A program made the position numbers and the translations under genes. From positions 124,001 to 188,000 of the forward strand of contig NZ_AZWO01000011.1 of the NCBI RefSeq assembly GCF_000514775.1: 64,000 nucleotides of DNA, written 5' to 3'. The notes under the pieces are model-generated. The model saw only the letters and a program-made list of their open reading frames with translations. It did no database searches and had not been told where the DNA came from. This stretch comes from Salinispora pacifica CNR114. GTDB taxonomy: Bacteria > Actinomycetota > Actinomycetes > Mycobacteriales > Micromonosporaceae. Every line of letters begins with the position of its first letter. The stretch's first letter is position 1. This document shows, in pieces, positions 42,606 to 50,437 of this stretch.

Positions 42606-42611
42606 ATGTTA
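42606..42611 (-). promoter_or_regulatory. -10 box of a leaderless promoter, FAD oxidoreductase
   Basis: TAACAT on the minus strand is 6 nt before the GTG start at 42599, with no Shine-Dalgarno between. Confidence 0.5.
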
Positions 42612-42671
42612 GCCGGCGGTCACCGGAGCGAATAGCGTTTGCCCGGGGCCACCCGGGGCATCTATCGCCGC

Positions 42672-44105
42672 ATGTACACGGTTACTCAGCTCATCGGCGG
42701 GGTGTGGGGGGCGGGCGGCGAGGGCGGCGACCTGGTCGTCCACGACCCGGCCGACGGCACTGCGGTCAGCTCGGCGCCGGTGGCGACGGCGGAGGAGGTC
42801 CGCAAGGCGGTGGCGGCGGCGCGGGGCGCCGCCACCGAGTGGGCCAGGACACCTCCGGCGGAGCGGGCCGTCGCCCTACAGCGGGCCGCGGACGCGGTGG
42901 CGGCGGCCGCCGCCGAGCTGGCGCAGGCCACCACCGCGGAGATGGGCAAGCCGCTCGCGGATGCGCGGGGCGGGGTGGAGGCGGGCGTGGGCACCCTACG
43001 CCAGTACGCCGAGCTGGCACCGATCCGCGGTGGGCGGACCCTACACGGCGCCGCCGAGGCGATCGACTTCATGCTGCCGCAGCCCCGCGGTGTGGTCGCC
43101 GCGATCACCCCCTGGAACGACCCGGTCGCGGTCTCCTGTGGCCTGCTCGGCGCGGCGCTGGTCACCGGCAACGTGGTGCTCTACAAGCCCAGCGAACGGA
43201 CTCCGGCGACCGGATGGCTGCTGGCGAAGGCGGTGGACACGGCGCTACCGCCCGGCGTGCTCTCGCTGCTGACCGGAGGCCCCGAGGTGGGCGCGGCACT
43301 GGCCGCCCAGCCGGTGGACGTGCTCGCCCACGTCGGTTCGACCGCCACCGGCCGGGCGATCGCCGCCGCGGCGGCCCGGACCGGGGCGAAGGTGCTCCTC
43401 GAGAACGGTGGCTGCGACCCGCTCGTCGTGGACGCGGACGTGGACCCACTGTGGGCGGCGGAGCAGGCGGCGATGGGTGCGTTCGCCAACGCCGGCCAGA
43501 TCTGCGTCGCGGTGGAGCGGATCTACGTACACCGGGATGTGGCCGAGGACTTCGTCGACGCCCTGGTCGAACGGGCGCGGGCCCTGCGTACCGGCCCGGG
43601 CGTCGATCCGGCGACGGAGCTGGGCCCGTTGGTTGACCGGCGACACCGCGACCACGTGCACGGGCAGGTCACGGCCGCGGTTGCGCAGGGAGCCCAGCTT
43701 CGGGTCGGCGGCACGTTACCGGATGGGCCGGGTGCCTTCTACCCGGCGACGGTGGTCACGGACTGCCGGCAGGACATGCCCCTGGTTCGCGACGAGACCT
43801 TCGCCCCGGTCGCCCCGGTCGTGGTGGTTGACTCGTTCTCGGCGGGGCTCCGGTGCGCGGCCGACTCGCCGTACGGCCTCGCTGCGACTGTGCTGACGAC
43901 GTCGATGAGTCATGCGCAGCGCGCCTGCCGGGACCTCCCGGTCGGCACCGTGAAGATCAACGCGGTCTTCGGCGGGGCGCCGGGTGGGGCCGCGCATCCA
44001 CGTCGGGGCAGCGGGCAGGGCTTCGGGTACGGGCCGGAGTTGCTCGACGAGTTCACCGCCACCAAGGTGGTCCACCTTCAGGCGCCGGGCGGCGGCCACT
44101 GGTGA
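42672..44105 (+). CDS. Aldehyde dehydrogenase family protein
   Basis: 477 aa NAD(P)-dependent dehydrogenase. The general base is Glu244 in LLENGGCDP (usual LELGGKxP, here with Asn-Gly-Gly-Cys). The catalytic thiol is Cys278 in NAGQICVAVER. The cofactor region AAITPWNDPVAVSCGLLG and the C-terminal FAPVAPVV are conserved. I use the ATG at 42672 (MYTVTQLIGG), where similarity begins. The substrate is not predictable. It converges on the ChaB-like gene across a set of short repeats. Confidence 0.92.
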   Translation: MYTVTQLIGGVWGAGGEGGDLVVHDPADGTAVSSAPVATAEEVRKAVAAARGAATEWARTPPAERAVALQRAADAVAAAAAELAQATTAEMGKPLADARGGVEAGVGTLRQYAELAPIRGGRTLHGAAEAIDFMLPQPRGVVAAITPWNDPVAVSCGLLGAALVTGNVVLYKPSERTPATGWLLAKAVDTALPPGVLSLLTGGPEVGAALAAQPVDVLAHVGSTATGRAIAAAAARTGAKVLLENGGCDPLVVDADVDPLWAAEQAAMGAFANAGQICVAVERIYVHRDVAEDFVDALVERARALRTGPGVDPATELGPLVDRRHRDHVHGQVTAAVAQGAQLRVGGTLPDGPGAFYPATVVTDCRQDMPLVRDETFAPVAPVVVVDSFSAGLRCAADSPYGLAATVLTTSMSHAQRACRDLPVGTVKINAVFGGAPGGAAHPRRGSGQGFGYGPELLDEFTATKVVHLQAPGGGHW

Positions 44106-44134
44106 GTGGGCCGCCCGGGCGCCGAAGGGTGGTG

Positions 44135-44194
44135 TAATGGCTCGGAACCGGGTGGGTAACGGCTCCGAGCCGGGGTTTAACGGCTCCGGCCCCG
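44135..44194. repeat. Three imperfect ~21-bp tandem repeats
   Basis: Units starting TAATGGCTCGGAACCGGG (44135), TAACGGCTCCGAGCCGGGG (44157) and TAACGGCTCCGGCCCCGTT (about 44178) follow each other with 21-22 bp period. Unit 2 contains the palindrome GGCTCCGAGCC, so each can fold into a small hairpin. The last unit enters the 3' end of the ChaB-like gene. They probably act as a shared terminator region. Confidence 0.55.
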
Positions 44195-44590
44195 TTGCCG
44201 AGCCTGGGCGGTCCGCCGGTTGTTGACCTTTTCGATCGCCTGCACCAGTTCCGGCTTGGTCATGGTTGACCGGCCAGAGATGTCGAGTTTGCGGGCGACC
44301 CGCAACAGGTGATCCTTGCTGGCGTTCGCGTCAACGCCCCCCGCTGTCGCCGCGCGACGCTGGGGACCGCCACCCGCGGCCTGCCGGTCGCTCGGACCCT
44401 TGCGGCCCTTCGGCTCCCAGTGGTCGCCGACCTTCTCGAACTCGTTCTTGACCGCCGCGAACGCGGTCCGGCTGGCCCGCTCCCCCCCGCCGTACGTCTG
44501 CAGGGCCGAGTCGTGGGTCTTCTCCCAGGTACGCTGCGCCTTGTCTGGGGAGCGTCGCAGCGTGCTGGGCATGTCCTCCCGCCCGGGCAT
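44177..44590 (-). CDS. ChaB-like protein with C-terminal Rho-N/SAP-type domain
   Basis: 137 aa. Residues ~7-60 (MPSTLRRSPDKAQRTWEKTH, then YGGGERASRTAFAAVKNEFEKVGDHWEPK) match the ChaB domain, the small fold of E. coli cation transport regulator ChaB. The tail SKDHLLRVARKLDISGRSTM and TKPELVQAIEKVN is a Rho N-terminal/SAP-like helix pair that binds nucleic acid. The combination is frequent in actinobacteria; function unproven, perhaps stress-related. ATG at 44590 has GGAGGAGG 8 nt upstream. It diverges from the DUF2795 gene. Confidence 0.86.
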   Translation of the reverse strand: MPGREDMPSTLRRSPDKAQRTWEKTHDSALQTYGGGERASRTAFAAVKNEFEKVGDHWEPKGRKGPSDRQAAGGGPQRRAATAGGVDANASKDHLLRVARKLDISGRSTMTKPELVQAIEKVNNRRTAQARQRGRSR

Positions 44591-44702
44591 CTCGATCCTC
44601 CTCCGCGTCAGTGGGTCTACAGTGATCTTTCCCCACGGCCGATCCGACAAACCGAATCAGTCCGGGGTTTACCCCCGGAGCCCGTCGGGTAGCGCAGAAG
44701 AC

Positions 44703-45119
44703 ATGGAACGCGGCAGCAGCAAGCACGGACCGAGGCTCGACGACGAGATGGAGAGCGAGGTCAGCGGCCTCGTACAGGGTCCAGGAGCGGCCGGCTCGCG
44801 CGTCAACGAGTTCCGTCAGCCGGAGCCGGCGGGCGAGGACCAACCGGAGCCCACCACGTCGCCGGCCGGCGCGCTGCGCAGCGGCAACCCGCAGGGCATG
44901 AGCTCCGACGATGTTGAGGCCCGCAGCCGGCTCGGACGGTTCATCACGATGACCGCCCTGCCGGGCGACCGCGAGACACTGGTCGCCAACGCACGGGACA
45001 ACGACGCTCCGGCCGACCTGGTCGCCGAGTTGGAACGCCTACCCACGGGAACCCGCTACCAGACGATCTCGGAGATCTGGGCCGCGCTCGGCCACCGCAA
45101 CGAGACGACCCGCTGGTAA
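44703..45119 (+). CDS. DUF2795 protein
   Basis: 138 aa. A hydrophilic Gly/Pro/Glu-rich N-terminal half (about 1-75), probably disordered, precedes a DUF2795 domain in the C-terminal part (RETLVANARDNDAPADLVAEL and LPTGTRYQTISEIWAALG). Such proteins are found in desiccation/stress contexts in actinobacteria; no biochemical function is known. ATG at 44703 preceded by TAGCGC 7 nt upstream, possibly leaderless. First of three small plus-strand genes. Confidence 0.83.
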   Translation: MERGSSKHGPRLDDEMESEVSGLVQGPGAAGSRVNEFRQPEPAGEDQPEPTTSPAGALRSGNPQGMSSDDVEARSRLGRFITMTALPGDRETLVANARDNDAPADLVAELERLPTGTRYQTISEIWAALGHRNETTRW

Positions 45120-45171
45120 CCGGGCCGGTCACCCGGCCCGAGCCGCCAGAGACGACGGGGAGGAGGAGCTG

Positions 45172-45633
45172 ATGAGTGGTGTCGTGGAATACGTGGATGT
45201 CGCCGTCCCGATCCGCACCGCCTACGACCAGTGGACCCAGTTCGAGGAGTTCCCACACTTCATGGAGGGGGTACAGGAGGTGCGGCACCTCTCCCCGACG
45301 ATGACCCACTGGACCGTGGAGATCTCCGGGGTGCGACGCGAGTTCGACGCCGAGATCACCGAACAGCTCCCGGACGAACGAGTCGCGTGGCGCTCGATCG
45401 GTGGCGCCCAGCACGCCGGGGTGGTCACCTTCCACCGGTTGGACGAACACACCAGCCGGGTCACGCTCCAGCTCGATTTCGAGCCGCACGGCGCGGTAGA
45501 GCACGCTGGGGACACGCTCGGCGTCGTGGACCACCGGGCCAAGGGTGACCTGGAACGGTTCAAGCAGTTCATCGAAGGACGCGACCAGGCCACCGGCGCC
45601 TGGCGCGGCAAGGTCGACCGCCCGCAGCCCTGA
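45172..45633 (+). CDS. SRPBCC (polyketide cyclase/dehydrase-like) protein
   Basis: 153 aa START/SRPBCC fold: SGVVEYVDVAVPIRTAYDQW, FEEFPHFMEGVQEVRHL, then the beta-sheet pattern through RVTLQLDFEPHG and the long C-terminal helix DLERFKQFIEGRD. It is of the stand-alone coenzyme Q-binding/COG5637-like type seen near stress genes, not a polyketide pathway enzyme by context. Excellent ribosome site (GGAGGAGG). It ends just before a strong terminator. Confidence 0.9.
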   Translation: MSGVVEYVDVAVPIRTAYDQWTQFEEFPHFMEGVQEVRHLSPTMTHWTVEISGVRREFDAEITEQLPDERVAWRSIGGAQHAGVVTFHRLDEHTSRVTLQLDFEPHGAVEHAGDTLGVVDHRAKGDLERFKQFIEGRDQATGAWRGKVDRPQP

Positions 45634-45647
45634 TCCACAGCGCTCCT

Positions 45648-45684
45648 CGCCGACGGCCTCCGGCACCACCGGGGGCCGTCGGCG
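45648..45684 (+). terminator. Intrinsic terminator after the SRPBCC gene
   Basis: An 11-bp perfect outer stem (45648-45658 with 45674-45684) continues inwards as TCCGG/CCGGG, followed by GGTTTCG. Confidence 0.8.
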
Positions 45685-45721
45685 GGTTTCGCGCGGGCGG
45701 AAGTCGGGTACCGCCGGAGGT

Positions 45722-45979
45722 ATGACCGACGACAAGGCGTGGCGTGACGAGGAGCGGACTCCCCTGGCGGAGCTGGACCGGGCCATCGCTCGTTCGGCGA
45801 TGGACGGCCAGGCCGATGACGTAACCGCAAACGACGCCGGAGAGGAGGCCGCGTTCGGGCACGGGCCCCAGGCGGTGGACCGCGGCGGCCAGGCTGCCGG
45901 GACCGGACGGGAACCGACTGACCCGGACCGGGCCTATCGCCCGTCCACGACCGGGCGGACCGGACCGGACACCATGTGA
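45722..45979 (+). CDS. Small acidic hydrophilic protein
   Basis: 85 aa, MTDDKAWRDEERTPLAELDR at the start, rich in Asp/Glu/Gly/Arg with no hydrophobic segment; probably disordered beyond residue 30. GGAGG is only 1-2 nt from the ATG, an unusually tight spacing, so the start could be mis-set. I do not recognise a family. It lies between two terminators, so is transcribed alone. Confidence 0.5.
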   Translation: MTDDKAWRDEERTPLAELDRAIARSAMDGQADDVTANDAGEEAAFGHGPQAVDRGGQAAGTGREPTDPDRAYRPSTTGRTGPDTM

Positions 45980-46107
45980 TCTCAAACACCGACCTTCGCC
46001 CACCGGGTCGGTCACAGCGCCGGGCCGGGCCGGTGTGCCCCGACTGACGGGACGCACCGGCACCGGCGCGCGCGCTGGGCGCCCCTCGGCAGGCCCCACA
46101 TCGCTTC

Positions 46108-46133
46108 GACCGGGCCGGGACACCGGCCCGGTC
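46108..46133 (+). terminator. GC hairpin after the 85-aa gene
   Basis: GACCGGGCCG pairs perfectly with CGGCCCGGTC around a short loop, 128 nt beyond the stop codon at 45979. No U-tract. Confidence 0.55.
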
Positions 46134-46194
46134 GGCCAACCGGTCGAGGAACAAAACCGCTGACCAGGCGAGGTCAACCGCCGGTTCCGCGGGC

Positions 46195-46200
46195 TAGTCT
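46195..46200 (+). promoter_or_regulatory. -10 box of a leaderless promoter
   Basis: TAGTCT lies 8 nt before the ATG at 46209; no Shine-Dalgarno is present. Confidence 0.45.
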
Positions 46201-46208
46201 CGTTCCCC

Positions 46209-46589
46209 ATGCGCGCACCGTTGGAACGGGTCAACCCCCGCATGCTCGTTGACGCCGCCCGCACGACGCTGGCGTCGCTGTCCAGCACCGTGGGCACCGA
46301 GGGCCTGGCTGCGGCGGCAGCGCGGCCCGGGCTCCTCGCCCTGGTTGACCAGCACGCCGCGGCGGTCCGGGAGAGCCTGGATGGGGATCGCCGGCCGCTG
46401 ACTGTCGCTGCCCTGGCCGGCTACACGGAGGGAATCCACGCCGCCGCGCGGGAGCACGACTGGCACCCGCCGGCGGGGCCGATCGACTGGGCGGGCCCGC
46501 CGGACTGGCTTCTCACCCGCCTCCTCGCGGTCGCCGCTTTGGCCAGGTCCCTGGACGGTCCCCGACCGGCCCCGCTCCCGCCGCTCTGA
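46209..46589 (+). CDS. Small protein, possibly DUF6401-like
   Basis: 126 aa, helical, with conserved-looking blocks LVDQHAAAVRESLDG, LTVAALAGYTEGI and PDWLLTRLLAVAALAR. This resembles the small DUF6401 family that turns up beside actinobacterial natural-product genes, but I rely on memory and the assignment is tentative. There is no natural-product cluster here. It converges on the TM-helix protein gene at 46642. Confidence 0.6.
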   Translation: MRAPLERVNPRMLVDAARTTLASLSSTVGTEGLAAAAARPGLLALVDQHAAAVRESLDGDRRPLTVAALAGYTEGIHAAAREHDWHPPAGPIDWAGPPDWLLTRLLAVAALARSLDGPRPAPLPPL

Positions 46590-46641
46590 ACCGGATCGGG
46601 GGCGGCCCGCACGGTGACCACCCCCGTCCTCCGGTCGCCAC

Positions 46642-47496
46642 TCAACGGTCGAACTGTTGGGTGTCATCGCCTGACCTGCGACCACCGCTACCCGCGGTCG
46701 CCGCCTCGTGGGTCTTCGCCTCCGCCCGTTCCCGTTCGGGCCCGGTCCGGTCGGCCATCTGCCGTTCGACGTCGCTACGGCCGGCTCCCTGTGCCTGCCG
46801 GTGCTGCTGGACGGCCCGTCCTTCCTCGGCCATCCGGTTCAGCCAGCCCTCCCAGCGGCTCTGCATCGGCTTGACCAGACCACCACCGACACCCACGATC
46901 AGGATGCCGGCCACCGTGGCGAGCACGGCGATCAGCACCGGCGTGGTCACCGTGGTGGCGATGCCGACCTGGTTCAGCGCCGCGATCACACCGAGGGCCA
47001 GGATGAAGACGGCCGCCGCGTCGGCCAGGACCCGGCCGTACGTGAGACCGCCGAGCGCACCACTGACCAGGTCACGGACCGCGCTCGCAATCGCCGCGGC
47101 CACCACCACGATGACGATCGCCACGAACGCTCGCGGTATCCAGGCCACCACACCACTGATCAGGTCGCTGATCGCGTTGGGTCCCCACACCCCGAAGGCG
47201 AACTGCAGCGTGAACAGCAGTACGGCGTAGTACGCAAGCCGCGCGAGGATGTCACTGGCGTCGTACCTGGTACGCGCCAGGGCCCGTTTGATACCGCCGC
47301 GCTCCACGGCGCGGTCGAAGTTCACCCGTTCCAGCGCCGCGTCCACCGCCTTGAGGACGGCTCGGGCGATGAGCCACCCGATCACGAGGATCACGATGAA
47401 CGCGATGGCTCTCGGTATGAACAACAGCACCGCCCGCCACATATCGGTCACGGCGGCCCCGATGTCGACCTGCCGCACCGCGAGGGTTTCCGGCAT
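46642..47496 (-). CDS. TM_helix / CmpX-type membrane protein (MscS-related)
   Basis: 284 aa. Hydrophobic segments near 20-45, 80-100, 108-135, 150-168 and 180-205, with repeated TM_helix patterns (LARLAYYAVLLFTLQFAFGVWG; RVLADAAAVFILALGVIAALNQVGIA). The C-terminal ~70 residues are charged and cytoplasmic. These proteins resemble the transmembrane part of small-conductance mechanosensitive channels without the soluble beta domain. ATG at 47496 with GGAGGG 4 nt upstream. Confidence 0.86.
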   Translation of the reverse strand: MPETLAVRQVDIGAAVTDMWRAVLLFIPRAIAFIVILVIGWLIARAVLKAVDAALERVNFDRAVERGGIKRALARTRYDASDILARLAYYAVLLFTLQFAFGVWGPNAISDLISGVVAWIPRAFVAIVIVVVAAAIASAVRDLVSGALGGLTYGRVLADAAAVFILALGVIAALNQVGIATTVTTPVLIAVLATVAGILIVGVGGGLVKPMQSRWEGWLNRMAEEGRAVQQHRQAQGAGRSDVERQMADRTGPERERAEAKTHEAATAGSGGRRSGDDTQQFDR

Positions 47497-47661
47497 GATG
47501 CCCTCCTTCACATGGACTACCTCGCGCGCATACCCCGTCACCGCACCGGCACTCCGCAGCGATCCTCGGCGTTTTCCGACCGTCGCCGGTCGCGTTGACC
47601 TGCCCGACGCGGGCCGCTCCGGTAGCCGCCGCTGCCGAACCCGTCCCGGCGCGGGGTGGCG

Positions 47662-48624
47662 CTACTGGTCGGCGAGGCGGGCGAGCAGGGCCCGGGCCAG
47701 GTCGTGGCCGGAGCGCCAGGCGGTCTGGGCGCGGGGCGGGCCGAAGGCGTCCCCGGCCAGGCCGATCCCGTCGGCGTCCAGGTGGTAGGTGGCCGTCACT
47801 TCCACGGTCGGCCGCGCGTACGTCCACCGGTGCACGTACAACTCCTCGGCCGACATCGGCAACGCGAGCAGGTCGCGAACCGCCAGCCCGATGGCGGAGG
47901 CCGCGGCGGCGGGCTGAGTCAGGTGCGCGGCGGCGAATTCCGGGGTGGTGTGCGCGACGAGAACCGGTGCCCCGTCGCCCCGGCGGTCGCCATCATCGCA
48001 GACCAGCGCGAGCACCGGATGGTCGTTGACGAAGGCGCCGCGTAGTTCGCCCCAACAACGTTCCGGGAAGCGCAGCATCGCGGCGAGCGACGGCGACCAG
48101 CCCTGGGCTCGCGTGGCCCTGGTCGCGGTGGTCAGGGCCGGGTCCAGCAGCGCCGCCGCCTGCGGGCCGGGCATGGCCAGCACCACCGCCGCGCCGGGCT
48201 GCCCGTCCACGGTCGGACCGAGTCCGACGCGGTGCACCGGACGGCCGAGGTCCACCGGCAGGTCCTGGGCGAGCTGCTCCACCAGCGAGCGCAGCCCGCG
48301 GGGTGCGGCCCAGCGCATGGGTCCCACCACCTCCCGCCGGTCTTCGCCGCGGTACGCGAAAAAGGTGTCGGTCCACTCGCGGGCCAGGCCCGCCGCCCGC
48401 CACTGCCGCAGTACCTCAGCGAAGCCCGGGTCGCTGCCCGTCAGGTAGGCGGCGCCCAGGTCCACCGGGCGACCCGCGAAACGCCGGCTGGCCATCCGTC
48501 CGCCGGCCACCCGCCCCCGCTCCCGAAGCTGCACCGGTACGCCCGCCCGGGCAAGTTCACGGGCGCACGCCACCCCGGCCAGACCCGCGCCGACCACCAC
48601 CACGCCTGCCGCTTCCCCGGACAC
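47662..48624 (-). CDS. FAD-dependent amine oxidase-like protein (RenA/renalase type)
   Basis: 320 aa. VVVVGAGLAGVACARELARAG (8-28) is the FAD-binding fold, and GRMASRRFAGRPVDLGAAYLT is the diagnostic second block of renalase-like proteins. The C-terminus has GIGLAGDAFGPPRAQTAWRSG, which closes the FAD site. Bacterial renalases oxidise misreduced NAD(P)H isomers, a repair role that is plausible here. GTG start with TAGGCT 6 nt upstream (leaderless). It diverges from the general stress protein gene. Confidence 0.88.
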   Translation of the reverse strand: MSGEAAGVVVVGAGLAGVACARELARAGVPVQLRERGRVAGGRMASRRFAGRPVDLGAAYLTGSDPGFAEVLRQWRAAGLAREWTDTFFAYRGEDRREVVGPMRWAAPRGLRSLVEQLAQDLPVDLGRPVHRVGLGPTVDGQPGAAVVLAMPGPQAAALLDPALTTATRATRAQGWSPSLAAMLRFPERCWGELRGAFVNDHPVLALVCDDGDRRGDGAPVLVAHTTPEFAAAHLTQPAAAASAIGLAVRDLLALPMSAEELYVHRWTYARPTVEVTATYHLDADGIGLAGDAFGPPRAQTAWRSGHDLARALLARLADQ

Positions 48625-48630
48625 CGGTCG

Positions 48631-48636
48631 AGCCTA
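48631..48636 (-). promoter_or_regulatory. -10 box of a leaderless promoter, renalase-like gene
   Basis: TAGGCT on the minus strand stands 6 nt before the GTG start at 48624. Confidence 0.5.
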
Positions 48637-48730
48637 CTGGTCGCCGGTGCGCCGCCACCCGTGGTTCGGCGAGCACGGGTTACCCCATTGGCCGACGGGG
48701 AACCTGGTTGGTTGACGAAGGAGGACACTC

Positions 48731-49318
48731 ATGAACACACCTTCGCGTCCGAGCTCAGCCTGGCGTCCCGGACTACCGGGCGGCGACACCATCCCCTCCG
48801 GTCCGGCGGGTCATCCGTCGCCCCCCAGCGGCGACGGCGACGGGCCGGGGATGGGGCCGCCGACGGTGACGATCGGCTCATACCCGGACTATCGCACCGC
48901 CCAGCGGGTTGTCGACTACCTGGCGGACAACCGGTTCCCGGTAGAGCACACCGCCATCGTCGGCACCGACCTCACCCTGGTCGAGACGGTCCTCGGACGG
49001 CTCAGTACCGGACGGGCGGGGCTGCTCGGTGCCGGTACCGGCGCGTGGTTCGGTCTCTTCATCGGGTTGCTGTTCGGCATCTTCACCGCGGGCAACTGGC
49101 TCGCGGTGGTCCTCACCGGTCTGGTGATCGGAGCGATCTGGGGTGCGGTGTTCGGGGCGGTGGCGCATGCGATGACCGGCGGTCGCCGCGACTTCACCTC
49201 GGCCAGTTCACTGCGCGCCAACCAGTACGCGGTCGTCGTTGATCAGCAGCATGCCGAGCAGGCCCGTCAGCTGCTGGGCCGGCTCCACCTGCAGGCACCG
49301 CAGCGACAACCGGACTAA
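48731..49318 (+). CDS. General stress protein 17M-like membrane protein
   Basis: 195 aa. After a Pro/Gly-rich N-terminus, TVTIGSYPDYRTAQRVVDYL and VEHTAIVGTDLTLVE (about 45-80) match the YflT/general stress 17M domain. Two hydrophobic helices (95-120 and 122-145) are Gly-rich, and a C-terminal YAVVVDQQHAEQARQLL repeats the alpha/beta pattern. Usually induced by general stress in Bacillus; regulation here is not visible. It ends at a 16-bp perfect-stem terminator. Confidence 0.86.
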   Translation: MNTPSRPSSAWRPGLPGGDTIPSGPAGHPSPPSGDGDGPGMGPPTVTIGSYPDYRTAQRVVDYLADNRFPVEHTAIVGTDLTLVETVLGRLSTGRAGLLGAGTGAWFGLFIGLLFGIFTAGNWLAVVLTGLVIGAIWGAVFGAVAHAMTGGRRDFTSASSLRANQYAVVVDQQHAEQARQLLGRLHLQAPQRQPD

Positions 49319-49395
49319 CCCTCGCCGCTGGCGCACGTGGCTGCTGGCCGCCACTGACCGACCGAGTGGAAGGGCCGTGCCGACCTGGACCGATA

Positions 49396-49438
49396 CCCGG
49401 TGCACCCCGGCCGCCGGTGGCAGCCGGGGTGCACCGGG
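49396..49438. terminator. 16-bp perfect-stem convergent terminator
   Basis: 49396-49411 is the exact reverse complement of 49423-49438. It separates the general stress gene (plus) from the 42-codon gene (minus), whose stop is 7 nt away. Confidence 0.8.
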
Positions 49439-49444
49439 CCCAGG

Positions 49445-49573
49445 TCAGGACAGCGCGAATATGCCCGCGACGCCCAAGAGCACCATCACCAATACCGCCA
49501 CCAGCGCCCCCCGCTCCCCCTCGGCCGCCGATGGGCGGTGCTCGGTTCCACGGTTTCTCATCTCACCGGGCAT
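49445..49573 (-). CDS. 42-residue membrane protein
   Basis: Begins MPGEMRNRGTEHRPSAAEGE and continues with one hydrophobic helix (about 24-41, LVAVLVMVLLGVAGIFAL). GAGGAGG stands 8 nt before the ATG, and the stop is directly followed by a strong terminator. Function unknown; it has the look of a small stress-type membrane protein. Coding evidence is the ribosome site, composition and tight fit with the terminator. Confidence 0.65.
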   Translation of the reverse strand: MPGEMRNRGTEHRPSAAEGERGALVAVLVMVLLGVAGIFALS

Positions 49574-49741
49574 GGTGTGGCCTCCTCGATGCTCGGGTCC
49601 CATTCCGTCCGGCTGCCGGCCGACCGGGATGTCAGGTCCGAATTCGGGTGGGGACGCCCGTTGCCGCGAGAAGTGTTCCGCTCCTCGCCGGACGCACCGA
49701 GGGATGAGTTACCCACCTGGACAAGAGGTAACCATGCCGAA

Positions 49742-49800
49742 CCGCCCCGCTCGGCCCGCGCCGGCAGGCGGGAGGCCAGGGCGCGGGCCGAGCGGGGCGG
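49742..49800 (-). terminator. 21-bp perfect-stem terminator after the GNAT gene
   Basis: 49742-49762 pairs perfectly with 49780-49800 around a 17-nt loop, 41 nt beyond the acetyltransferase stop. It is one of the two longest perfect inverted repeats noticed in the window. An AGAGG-preceded ATG at 49735 opens a 60-codon plus-strand frame through it, but I consider that chance. Confidence 0.75.
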
Positions 49801-49840
49801 CAGACACCGTCGCCGGGCTTGCCGCCCGGTCACCATGTGG

Positions 49841-50437
49841 TCAGATCAGCGCCGGCTCCCGCCACATCGGCCAGAACGGCGTGCCGTCGGGCAACCGGAA
49901 CGGCTCACGTACCTGATAGCCGTGCTTGGCGTAGAGCTCGACGCCCAACTCGCTGGAGGCCTCCAGATATCCGGGCATCCGCTCGGCGTCCAGCCACGCG
50001 TGGTGGTGCCGCAGCAACGCACTGCCCACTCCCTGGCCTTGCCGGTCCGGCTGCACGGCGAGGAAGGCGAGATGATGGTGGTCGGGCTGCGGGTGGTTCG
50101 CGGCGAAGAGCTCATCGAGGTGAGCGAAGCGATCCCTCCACTCGCCGCACGCCGCCGCGAGCCGGGCATCGTAGTCCGGTGGCGGTGGCGCCGGATTCGC
50201 GCCGATCGAGGGAAGCCAGACGGCCACCCCGGTCAGGTCGGTGGTGCCGAAGACCAGGCCGTGCCGCATCGCGTGATCAACAACGATCTCGAATTGCCCG
50301 GCGAGCACCACCTCCCGCTTGCCGGCGTCGGGCACCAGCCAGCGCGACGCGTCGAGCACCAGGAACGCCGCGGCGACCCGCTCCGCGACCAGCTGCGTCC
50401 GCTCCGGCCCGAGACGCTCGACACCGATGCCGGTCAC
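49841..50437 (-). CDS. GNAT-family N-acetyltransferase
   Basis: 198 aa. The acetyl-CoA binding motif A is LAFLAVQPDRQGQGVGSALL (Q-x-x-G-x-G), followed by YLEASSELGVELYAKHGYQV (motif B). The N-terminal half is the variable substrate domain. The GTG at 50437 overlaps the permease stop (GTGA), so it is co-translated with the transporter and may act on its substrate. Similar proteins include puromycin-acetyltransferase-like enzymes; the substrate is unknown. Confidence 0.88.
   Translation of the reverse strand: MTGIGVERLGPERTQLVAERVAAAFLVLDASRWLVPDAGKREVVLAGQFEIVVDHAMRHGLVFGTTDLTGVAVWLPSIGANPAPPPPDYDARLAAACGEWRDRFAHLDELFAANHPQPDHHHLAFLAVQPDRQGQGVGSALLRHHHAWLDAERMPGYLEASSELGVELYAKHGYQVREPFRLPDGTPFWPMWREPALI

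Noticed and set aside
49735..49917. Plus-strand frame beginning MPNRPARPAP with AGAGG upstream
   Set aside because: It runs through a 21-bp perfect terminator stem and into the GNAT gene antisense; composition is that of chance.
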